In this document: one piece after another, positions 50,630 to 58,700 of the stretch
How the letters are laid out: each line of letters opens with the position of its first letter
How positions within the stretch are numbered: position 1 is the first letter of the stretch
The notes under the pieces: generated by a model
The model's database searches: none
What the model saw: only the letters and a program-made list of their open reading frames with translations
What the model was told of the DNA's origin: nothing
Assembly: GCA_965242745.1 (NCBI GenBank)
Contig: CBDETG010000035.1
Span: forward strand, 1 to 64,000
Direction: 5' to 3'
Source: JABAAI01 sp965242745
GTDB taxonomy: Bacteria; Spirochaetota; Leptospiria; Leptospirales; Leptonemataceae
Length of the DNA stretch: 64,000 nucleotides
Made by a program: the position numbers and the translations under genes

Positions 50630-52927
50630 ATGACAAGTATCAGTATGAATCTTTTTGGCGTTTTCGCTTTCACTCTAGCGCATCTGTGCTTTGTGTACGC
50701 CGTATATAAGCGCCTGCGCCTAGTTTTCAGCGCCCAAGCCGCAGGCAAGCTGGCTCCTTTGGAGGCCAGACTACGCTCTGTTCTTTTGCATGTTGTTTTC
50801 CAGTTCAAGCTCTTTAAGCGGCCTATGCGGGGACTTATGCACGCCTTTATTTTCTACGGCTTTCTTGCTTACCTTATGCACACGGCCAGTCAGATGATAG
50901 CGGGAAACGGCTGGTATTTTCTGCAGCAGGCGGGAGTTGATCCTTATAGTTTCAGGATTACAGATTATATGGACTTGGGCCTTGCTTTGGGTATAGGGCA
51001 GTCTGCCTTCGTTCTTTTTGGGCTGCTACTTGCTATCGCCTTGACTGTCTTTGCCATGTACAGCCTAAAGCTTCCTAAGAAGAGCTGGAAAAACAGCGCT
51101 GGGATACAATGGTTTTTTCTAAGCCTTTTGAGTTTGGAGTCATCTGCTGTCTTCCTGCTTTTGATCACTTCGGGAACGCATTTCTATGAGGCGGTAGTGC
51201 AGCATTTTTCTGTCTTCATACTCATCAGCCTGCTCTACTTTGCTTATAGGCGCTGGGTGCGCCGCGCTAAGGGCTTGGATGTGCCGTCTTCCCAATCTGC
51301 GGTTGTTTTATTCATGATTGCTACCCTTATGCTCTCTACTTTGTTTGGGACAACAGCTCAGGTCTATATGTATGAACAAGATCATATCATTTGGATTAAC
51401 AGCCTTATTGCAAAGCTCCTTTTTTTCCTCGGCTTTGACATATCAGCTACGCACCAAGCCCTTGCTCTCAGAGACTTCAGCTGGTGGGCGCACATATGCA
51501 CAGTCTATGCCTTTATGATATATATACCCTTATCCAAGCATTCGCATCTCGTTTTTGCTCCTATCAATTACTTTTTGATTAAAGACAGGCCTTGGGGGCA
51601 GCTGAAAATGATGGATTTGGAAGCAGAAGACGCAGTATGGGGGGCATCGCACGTAGGAGAGCTGTCATGGACCAGCCTTCTAGACGGTCTTTCGTGTATA
51701 GAATGCGGGCGATGTACGATCGTATGTCCCGCTAATCGGACAGCCAAAGCTCTGGACCCCAAAAAAATCATGGTCGATATCAAGCACTCTATGCTGGAGA
51801 ATCAGAATGCCCTGCTTGCATCTACAAGCAAGCAAAATGCCGCAAGCGCTGCGCCCGCAGCACTGATAGGAGAGCCTTATATCACAGATGAGGAGCTTTG
51901 GGGCTGCACTTCCTGCCATGCCTGCGTAGAAGCTTGTCCCGTTGGTAATAATCAACTGGATGCCATTATAGACATGCGCCGTAATCTTGTTTTAAGTGAG
52001 AGCCGCTTCCCTGCAGAGCTGCAAACTGCTTTCCAGAACATGGAAAATCAATCCAATCCTTGGGGCATAGGATCGCATTCCCGTGCAGACTGGTGCAGTG
52101 ATATGAATGTAAAAAAGATGGCAGATGACTCCAAGGTAGATGTCTTATATTGGGCTGGCTGCGCAGCTTCTTTTGATGAACGTAATAGAAAAATAGCGCG
52201 CTCTTTCGTTTCCATTTTACAAAAAGCCGAGGTGAACTTTGCTATACTTGGCACAGAAGAAAACTGCACGGGAGACAGCGCGCGCCGCTCAGGGAATGAA
52301 TACCTCTATCAAAGCCTTGCAAAGCAAAATATAGACACCTTAAACCGCTATAAAGTAAAGAAAATCGTAACAGCCTGCCCGCATTGCTACAACACCCTGC
52401 AGCACGAATATCCGCAGATGGGAGGGCATTATCAGGTCCACCACCATACGGACTTTATCGATGATCTCATACGCAAAAAAAAGATCAAAATGGACGAAGC
52501 CAAAGTGGAAAGCATGCAGAAACGGCGCTCAACCTATCACGACTCTTGTTATTTAGGCCGCTACAATGAGATTTACGATGCGCCCCGTAATCTGGCGCAA
52601 AAAGCCCTGGGCATGGCGCCAAGTGAGGCAGAAGATCATCACAGCAACTCCCTATGCTGCGGGGCTGGAGGCGCTCAGATGTGGATGGAAGAAAAATATG
52701 AACGAGTGAATAATAAGCGTACGCAGCAGCTGGTGGATACGGGAGCAGATACTATCGCTACCGCCTGCCCTTTTTGTATTACAATGATCTCTGACGGAGT
52801 AAAGGGCAAGGAGCTCCAAGATGAGGTCAAGGTAATGGATGTAGCTGAGCTGGTCGAAGCGAACATGGAAGACTCCGAGAAAAACCTGCCTGAAGGCTTT
52901 ACAGCCCGGCAAGATACGGGACATTGA
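50630..52927 (+). CDS. Membrane Fe-S oxidoreductase with CCG domains (HdrD/EtfD-FadF-like)
   Basis: About 765 residues (ATG 50630; TTG 50609 also open). Five or six N-terminal membrane helices resemble the NarI/HdrE-like cytochrome b part. Then come two [4Fe-4S] sites (CIECGRCTIVCP from Cys356 and CTSCHACVEACP from Cys426) and two CCG domains (WAGCAASFD...TACPHCYNTL and YHDSCYLGRYNE...SLCCGAGGAQMWME). This fused layout is that of membrane proteins that take electrons from electron-transfer flavoprotein or other donors to menaquinone. Together with mqnA and actA it fits a menaquinone respiratory chain. ETF genes are not in the window. Confidence 0.85.
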   Translation: MTSISMNLFGVFAFTLAHLCFVYAVYKRLRLVFSAQAAGKLAPLEARLRSVLLHVVFQFKLFKRPMRGLMHAFIFYGFLAYLMHTASQMIAGNGWYFLQQAGVDPYSFRITDYMDLGLALGIGQSAFVLFGLLLAIALTVFAMYSLKLPKKSWKNSAGIQWFFLSLLSLESSAVFLLLITSGTHFYEAVVQHFSVFILISLLYFAYRRWVRRAKGLDVPSSQSAVVLFMIATLMLSTLFGTTAQVYMYEQDHIIWINSLIAKLLFFLGFDISATHQALALRDFSWWAHICTVYAFMIYIPLSKHSHLVFAPINYFLIKDRPWGQLKMMDLEAEDAVWGASHVGELSWTSLLDGLSCIECGRCTIVCPANRTAKALDPKKIMVDIKHSMLENQNALLASTSKQNAASAAPAALIGEPYITDEELWGCTSCHACVEACPVGNNQLDAIIDMRRNLVLSESRFPAELQTAFQNMENQSNPWGIGSHSRADWCSDMNVKKMADDSKVDVLYWAGCAASFDERNRKIARSFVSILQKAEVNFAILGTEENCTGDSARRSGNEYLYQSLAKQNIDTLNRYKVKKIVTACPHCYNTLQHEYPQMGGHYQVHHHTDFIDDLIRKKKIKMDEAKVESMQKRRSTYHDSCYLGRYNEIYDAPRNLAQKALGMAPSEAEDHHSNSLCCGAGGAQMWMEEKYERVNNKRTQQLVDTGADTIATACPFCITMISDGVKGKELQDEVKVMDVAELVEANMEDSEKNLPEGFTARQDTGH

Positions 52928-53024
52928 ATTAGGGTAAATAAAGATAGCGAGGCAATACAGTATATCATTCCCTTAAATTATTCCACGCCTTTACCTGCGC
53001 TAGGCACGAAGGCTCCTTCTCACG

Positions 53025-53735
53025 ATGTCTCAATACAAAAAAATTTCTTCTTTGCTCAGCTTCCCCAAGCCTTTTCTGGAGGTATATACTCCCTTATGGC
53101 TATGTTCCTTAGTCATTCTGGTAGCCTTAGACTTGAGTACCAAAAAATGGATGACGCAAAATCTTAACTTCTATCTGGGCCTCCACCAAGCCAAATGGAT
53201 ACCTGAGCAGAGGGCAGACACCTCTCCCCTCAAAGCAATGGCAGGCAGCTACTTTTCTGACGGCAAAAACCAAATCGACATATGGGGAGACAGAGGGAAA
53301 TACATCAAATTTCGTCTTGTTTTCAACGATCGCTTTGTATTTGGTCTCGGCCCTGCCCGCCCTTTACTCGGCATTGTCCTGAGTTTTCTGGCAACGTGCT
53401 TCTTGATTCTGTACAGATGGAAGAATTCACAAATGGGCCCCAGCATAGCTTGGCTGCTGGTTTTCTCCGGCGCTCTGGGAAACTTCATAGATAAGCTTTT
53501 CATAAAAAGCTTAAGCACCAGGGAGTGGTTTTTCTCGCTCTATCCGCAAAAAGGCTATATCTCCGGCGTGGTAGACTTTGTGGAATGTATATGGTTTGGC
53601 TGGGGAAGCCTCAGTGATACTTTTTTGCTCAAGTTCTTGGCAATGGAGACCTGGCCCACCTTCAATTTGGCTGACAGCTTGATTATGGTCGGCATCTTTA
53701 TCCTGATATTTTCTATACGCAAGCATCCACTATAA
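53025..53735 (+). CDS. lspA: Lipoprotein signal peptidase (signal peptidase II)
   Basis: 236 residues, longer than the ~165 of E. coli, with an inserted periplasmic stretch (about 58-95). Aspartyl protease of the inner membrane that cuts prolipoproteins at the lipid-modified Cys. Conserved boxes: VALDLSTKKW (box I), VFNDRFVFGLG (NxGxxFG-like), SGALGNFIDKL (149-158), SGVVDFVECIW (Asp184) and TFNLADSLIMVG (Asp217). Asp184 and Asp217 are the catalytic pair. The window encodes several likely substrates. Confidence 0.93.
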   Translation: MSQYKKISSLLSFPKPFLEVYTPLWLCSLVILVALDLSTKKWMTQNLNFYLGLHQAKWIPEQRADTSPLKAMAGSYFSDGKNQIDIWGDRGKYIKFRLVFNDRFVFGLGPARPLLGIVLSFLATCFLILYRWKNSQMGPSIAWLLVFSGALGNFIDKLFIKSLSTREWFFSLYPQKGYISGVVDFVECIWFGWGSLSDTFLLKFLAMETWPTFNLADSLIMVGIFILIFSIRKHPL

Positions 53736-53812
53736 AGCCTTTTTACATGCAGCAGCGCCAAAGCAAGCGCAAGACTCCCGCACATGCCTGCCCGCATATA
53801 GATGCCAAAGAG

Positions 53813-53896
53813 TACCGAAGGTCGGACTCGAACCGACAAGGGATTGCTCCCAGCGGATTTTGAGTCCGCCGTGTCTACCAATTCCACCACTTCGGC
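53813..53896 (-). tRNA. tRNA-Leu (CAA)
   Basis: 84-nt cloverleaf with a long variable arm (GGGA/TCCC), typical of leucine tRNAs. Acceptor GCCGAAG pairs with CTTCGGT (terminal G-U), anticodon loop CTCAAAA gives anticodon CAA, and the T loop is TTCGAGT. CCA is not encoded. Confidence 0.95.
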
Positions 53897-53912
53897 GCAC
53901 TTGTTTATGAAA

Positions 53913-53934
53913 CTAAGCGCTCTTTAGCGCTTAG
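53913..53934. other. Perfect 9-bp hairpin upstream of tRNA-Leu
   Basis: CTAAGCGCT (53913-53921) and AGCGCTTAG (53926-53934) around CTTT. There is no T run. It may end transcription entering the tRNA, or be a remnant of the neighbouring insertion. Confidence 0.5.
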
Positions 53935-54028
53935 CCCGCATCGCCTAAGCTACGATGCTAAGAATGCTAAGCTTGCTAAGGAAAGCAAGCAGCTTTTACT
54001 GTACTTATTTCTACCATAAGTCTTCGGT

Positions 54029-54394
54029 TCATGCGCATTTTTTCTCAAAATCAAAGAGCCTCAGTTGTAAATCTGGCGGGGCTTTGTTTCTAAACTTTAT
54101 ATTTGGGTCTGGCAGAAACATTCGTTCTTTCAAAATATACAAGAAACTCCAGTAAGGAATTATGAAGATATGCTGTATTCCCCAAAGTAAAATGTAGAGG
54201 ATAAGCGCAATCCATATTTGCGTTTTGACAGCATTTTCACTGCGGCCTAAGAATGTTTTAAATTTTATATTTTGCTTTAGGAACTTAAAAAGAATTGCAA
54301 TCTGCCAAGGCTTTTTGTAGATTTCCGCAATTCGCAAGGCGTCTGTTGTAAAGTCATTTGTAATGATGTTAAAGTTTTCATCTGCGTCCATCAT
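54029..54394 (-). pseudogene. C-terminal fragment of an IS4-type transposase
   Basis: 121 residues matching the end of a DDE transposase: NIITNDFTTDALRIAEIYKKPWQIAILFKFLKQNIKFKTFLG, then SENAVKTQIWIALILYILLWG. In active relatives the helix reads (Y)K-x-R-W-x-I-E-x-F-F-K-x-(I/L)-K-Q with the catalytic Glu. Here that Glu is Ala and the Arg is Pro, so even the fragment is dead. The N-terminal two thirds are absent. It lies beside the surface-protein promoters, and an insertion may once have rearranged this upstream region. Confidence 0.85.
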
Positions 54395-54449
54395 GAATTG
54401 TAATCAATCTAAGATGGTCTTCATATTTTTGTGCGGCATAGTTAAACCT

Positions 54450-54489
54450 CCGCAAAGGCCCTTGTGATATAGTTTCACGGCCTTTGCGG
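54450..54489. other. 11-bp inverted repeat beside the transposase remnant
   Basis: CCGCAAAGGCC (54450-54460) and GGCCTTTGCGG (54479-54489) with an 18-bp loop. Could be an element end or a terminator without a U-tract. The rest of 54395-54560 shows no gene. Confidence 0.55.
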
Positions 54490-54597
54490 CAAACATATCC
54501 CAAACAAGACTACATTAGTACAGCAATTTTTCTCATACGAACCGAAGAGCTATGTATTTTATCAGTAAAAAAAAATAAATTTTTTTCTAAAAAAAGT

Positions 54598-54626
54598 TTG
54601 ACATATATTTACCCTAGTGCTACAAT
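54598..54626 (+). promoter_or_regulatory. Sigma-70 promoter P1 of the surface-protein locus
   Basis: TTGACA (54598-54603), 17-bp spacer, TACAAT (54621-54626). An A/T-rich stretch resembling an UP element lies just upstream. Almost the same ~85-bp block recurs exactly 550 bp downstream as P2. Transcription from P1 would cross the minisatellite. Confidence 0.85.
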
Positions 54627-54640
54627 ACCATAAGCTTTTG

Positions 54641-55078
54641 ATAAAGACATCATGTTGATAAAGACATCATGTTGATAAAGACATCATGTTGATAAAGACA
54701 TCATGTTGATAAAAACATCATGTTGATAAAGCATCATGTTGATAAAGCATCATGTTGATAAAAACATCATGTTGATAAAAACATCATGTTAATAAAGCAT
54801 CATGTTAATAAAAGCATCATGTTAATAAAAGCATCATGTTGATAAAAGCATCATGTTGATAAAGCATCATGTTAATAAAAGCATCATGTTAATAAAAGCA
54901 TCATGTTAATAAAAGCATCATGTTAATAAAAGCATCATGTTAATAAAAGCATCATGTTAATAAAAGCATCATGTTAATAAAAGCATCATGTTGATAAAAG
55001 CATCATGTTGATAAAAGCATCATGTTAATAAAAGCATCATGTTAATAAAAGCATCATCTTGATAAAGCATCGTGTTGA
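54641..55078 (+). repeat. 17-bp minisatellite, about 26 units
   Basis: Consensus CATCATGTTRATAAAAG in 16-17-bp units. Early units carry GATAAAGA variants and the middle AATAAAAG. Each contains ATG followed 24 bases later by an in-frame TAA or TGA, so the transcript offers a series of overlapping 7-codon frames. Two more units follow P2 at about 55190-55220. There is no spacer diversity, so this is not CRISPR. Confidence 0.95.
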
Positions 55079-55147
55079 CGAAAACTCTTGCTCTGTTTTA
55101 GCATTTCTAAATATGTGAAAAAAAGTAAATTTTTTTCTAAAAAAAGT

Positions 55148-55176
55148 TTGACATATATTTACCCTAGTGCTAAAAT
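55148..55176 (+). promoter_or_regulatory. Sigma-70 promoter P2 of the surface-protein locus
   Basis: TTGACA (55148-55153), 17 bp, TAAAAT (55171-55176), in a block copied from P1. Start expected near 55183, giving a leader of about 485 nt to the giant-protein ATG. Confidence 0.85.
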
Positions 55177-55297
55177 ACCATAAGCTTTTGATAAAAACAT
55201 CATGTTAATAAAACATCATGCTGACGAAAACACAGGTGTTTTTGCAAAAGCATATCACACTCGCTTAACAAAGCAATCGCATTTAGGAGGAAGTAAA

Positions 55298-55720
55298 ATG
55301 CAGAACAAATTTAAAAAAACCACAGCTCAACTCAGGCAAGGCATCGCGCACTCGCTTGACAAAGCATCACATTTAGGAGGAAGAAAAATGCTGAGCAAGT
55401 CTTTAGGACTTGTGAAGTGCAGAATGCCTCGAGCATTCTGCCACAGTATACTCAAAAAAACCACAGCTCAACTCAAAGGAGGCATCACAGACTCGCAGGG
55501 CAAAGCCCACAGCTTTCCTGAGCACCTGCGCCCACACGACATAATGCGGCGCCCAGGCTTCGCTTACTACAACAAGGCCCGCCGCCATCACTTCCTACGT
55601 AGCTTAGCCTTGCAGCGCTTCTTTACCCCCCCCCCCCCCCCCCCCAACTCGCTCAGGAGGCAGGCGCATGAAACACAGCTTAGTTTCTTGTCTCTTCTTA
55701 GCGGGTATTCTTTCGCTTAG
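55298..55720 (+). CDS. Leader reading frame crossing the C20 tract
   Basis: 140 codons from ATG 55298. A strong AGGAGG lies at 55285-55290. A second, in-frame copy of the same start module (ATTTAGGAGG, then ATG 55388) lies 90 bp on, from a tandem duplication that also repeats AAAAAAACCACAGCTCAACTC. The product is basic (QNKFKKTTAQLRQGIAHSLDK...), includes the double-hairpin motif (KCRMPRAFC) and reads through the C20 tract as polyproline. As written it ends at TAG 55720, 50 bp inside the giant gene and out of its frame. Function as a protein is unproven; it may serve to couple translation. Confidence 0.55.
   Translation: MQNKFKKTTAQLRQGIAHSLDKASHLGGRKMLSKSLGLVKCRMPRAFCHSILKKTTAQLKGGITDSQGKAHSFPEHLRPHDIMRRPGFAYYNKARRHHFLRSLALQRFFTPPPPPPNSLRRQAHETQLSFLSLLSGYSFA
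55395..55441 (+). other. Double-hairpin motif, copy C
   Basis: 7-bp stem (55395-55401/55407-55413, outer pair G-U) with loop TTTAG, linker GAAGT, then 9-bp stem 55419-55427/55433-55441 with loop CTCGA. It interrupts the second copy of the duplicated leader module, which suggests insertion. An R2 repeat follows at about 55530-55590. Confidence 0.75.
55626..55645 (+). repeat. C20 homopolymer between leader and giant surface-protein start
   Basis: Twenty C, ending 8 bp before AGGAGG and 22 bp before ATG 55668. Such tracts gain and lose bases at high rate in phase-variable loci. Confidence 0.95.
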
Positions 55721-58700
55721 CGCCCAGTGCGGCTACATCAACCCCGGCCTCTGCGGCGGTGACCAGTTTGCAAACCCAGACTTTGAATGTATGCCCTTCG
55801 CCGTCCAAAACCTGCGAAGGGAAATGGACCCCGCCCATCCCACCAACCCGAAAAAGTTCTTCCTTGCATGGGACCCAGCCCCCGGCGGTTATGAATACAT
55901 ACAAATGTATAAAATCGAGAAGGGCACTGCAGGCTTCACGGGCGCAGAGGTCCAATGGCAAGGCGACGAGACGATGGCCGAGAGCCGAGGCCCCAGCATG
56001 CCCATGGACATGGACGATGCCTCCACCGAGTTTTACTATTATTTTCGTGTGACCGCCTGCAGCGCCTACGGCTGCGGGCAGGCCAGCGAGCCCCTCGAGA
56101 TGCTGCTCGGCCACGCCCCGCCTGAGCTGAGCGGCGTCCAAGTCAATGGCCAAAAGCTCTTCAGCTCTGCCGCCGAGCTCAAGACCAACGATTATCGTAT
56201 CACATGGGAGCACTCGCCCGATGTCGATGGCAACGCCGAGCGCATTTTCTACCAGCTCCAAGACAGCGCAGACGACCCAGTTTCTATAAAAGAGGGTCTG
56301 CAAATCCAGCGCAGCGAAAACCCCTACGGCTACACCTACCAGAATTTCCTGCGGACCTGCGAGCGCACGCCCAAAGAAAGCGCCTGTGGCCCGTGGTCCA
56401 TGCCCTTCCAAGTTGCCGTTGACCTGCCTGCGCCCCTCGCTGAAAACTTGACGCTGGCTTCTGCCGAGTGGCAGCAGGAAGGCAAGCACGTAGCCTACGA
56501 TCACGCCTACACGCTGGCCATGTCTGCGCCTGCCCCGCTGCAAAAGCATGTCGCCAGCTACGAGCTGCAGGAGCGCATCAGCGGTGACTCTGGTGAGAGC
56601 TGGAGCCCGTGGTCCACAGTGCCCGCCGTCTCAGGCGAGCGCCACGCCTTTACTAGCAAGCAGGATGGCGACTACTCCTACAGTCTGCGCTTCTGTCCCG
56701 CAGGCGACGATGCCCGCTGTAGCACATGGAGCGGCGCTGTCCTGAGCCTCAGCGTGCTTAGCATCCCCCCGCCCCCACCCGCCGCCTTCCAGAGCGATGA
56801 GCCCGACCCCACCACCTCCTACGATGGCATCTATCGTCTGGTCTGGGAAGCCCCCGATGGCGCGCCCAAAGACACCTACTACGTGCTAAACCAGACTCAG
56901 CGCCTAAGCGGCCTTGCGTATTCTCCCGATCCCGCAATACCCACCGCCGAGCCCCAGACTTTTTCCTATGAATTGCAGCTCTGCCTCGATCATCCCGAGG
57001 AGGGGGAGGCCCCCATCTGCAGCGAGCCTGTCAGCTACGACATCATCGTCCAGCGGCTTGCCACGCCCGCCGCCTTTGCTACGAACTTCAGCCAGCGCTA
57101 TTTTGGCCAGCCCTACAGGCTCAGCTGGGGTCGGGTCACGGGCGCTGTAGCATACAGGTTTGATGGCAGCGCAAGCGACGCAGGCTGCGCACGCCTTGCC
57201 CCACAGGCGCAGGATGCGCTTGAAAAGCAGAGCATGGACGTCATGCCAGAATACGGCCAAAATGACAGGACCTGCACATACAAAATCCAGGCCTGTCCTG
57301 GCAGTGAGGCTGCGCTTGTCTGCAGCGAGTGGAGCCCCGATGTGAGCATCGCCTACAAGCCCCTCGGCGTGCCCGTGCTCACGCACAGCCAGAGCGGGCA
57401 ACACGGCGACAAATCCTACGACGGCAAGTATTTTCTGAGCTGGCCGAACATAGACGGCGCCGCCCGCTACCAGTTTGAAGAAAAGGCAGGCAGCGCCACA
57501 CAGCACGAGCTCGACACGCCCAGATACCCCAAGTCCACTTTGACAAACAACAAGCTGGGCGCCTACGCCTACATGGTCCGTGCCTGCTCGCAGACGGAGG
57601 AAGCCGATCCCAGCGATGCCAGCTGCGGCGCATGGTCGGCTTCTTACAGCGTGACGGTGGAGGCCCTGCCCGTGCCGAAGGGCTTTGCTATCAGCCTTGA
57701 TCCAAATGACGTATCCCAGTCCGAGAAAGAGCGCACCTCCTACAACGCTGCGGCGGGCTTTAGCTGGTCTGCGGTGCCTGGCGCCAAGTCTTATATAATA
57801 GAAGAAAGTTCCGATGATGGCGCAAACTGGTCCAAAGCTGCGGGCCTTGTAATTGATGCGCCTGCGCTCAGCGCCAGCATCACGAGGAGCCTGCCTGCCA
57901 GCGGCGCCGACAGCTACATGTACAGGATCAAGGCCTGCACGCTCGCTGGCGGCGGTGGTCCCTGCAGCTCGCCTACGGCTGATGCCGATCTGCTCAAGCT
58001 CCACTTTCGCAGCAGTCTTGGCCAGCCTGCCAGCTTTGCACTTTCCACAAAGAGCCTTTTCGTAGGCCAGCCCTACGACATCAGCTGGGATGCGGTGACG
58101 GACACGCAGCGCTACGAGCTGGCCCGCTGCGAGGCCTCCTGCGATAGCGACGAAAACTGGTCTACAATAGAAGAAAGCCTGACAGGCTCGCCCAAGAGCA
58201 TGGCTTCCCAGAACAGCGATTCAGGCAAAAACTACAGCTACAAGCTGCGCGCCTGCCCCTTTGCGATGCCAGAGCAGGACCTTGGCTGCAGCGCATGGAG
58301 CAGCAGCGCTGCGCTCAGCATCCATCTGCCCACCTCCTCTACGCTGACGCACAGCCAGAGCGCGCAATACGCCGACAAATCCTACGATGGCAAATATTGG
58401 ATGCTCTGGGGCGAGGTGGATGGCGCTGTGCGCTACCAGCTTGAAGAAAAGGCGGGCGACTCAGTTGCAGGCGAATATGACAGCAAGGAGCTGCGCTATC
58501 CAATCACAGGTCGCGCATTTGCAAAGGCGCCGGGAAGCTACACCTACAGGCTCCGCTCCTGCTCGCGCACGGTGCTGGAGGAGAGCAACAGCAAAGAAGA
58601 CCTTGACTCCAGCTGCGGCGCATGGTCAGAGCCCTACACCGTGACTGTGGAGGCGCCTGCCGTCCCCGCAAACTTTGCCATCGCAGCTGACGCAAGCGAT

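Noticed and set aside
54641..55078. CRISPR array
   Set aside because: Units are 16-17 bp with no unique spacers, no leader and no cas genes; it is a minisatellite.
56904..58004. Long minus-strand frames of up to about 360 codons inside the giant surface gene (also 58707-59780)
   Set aside because: They are antisense shadows created by GC-rich codons and repeats. They have no ribosome sites or recognisable domains, while the plus strand has clear repeat homology.
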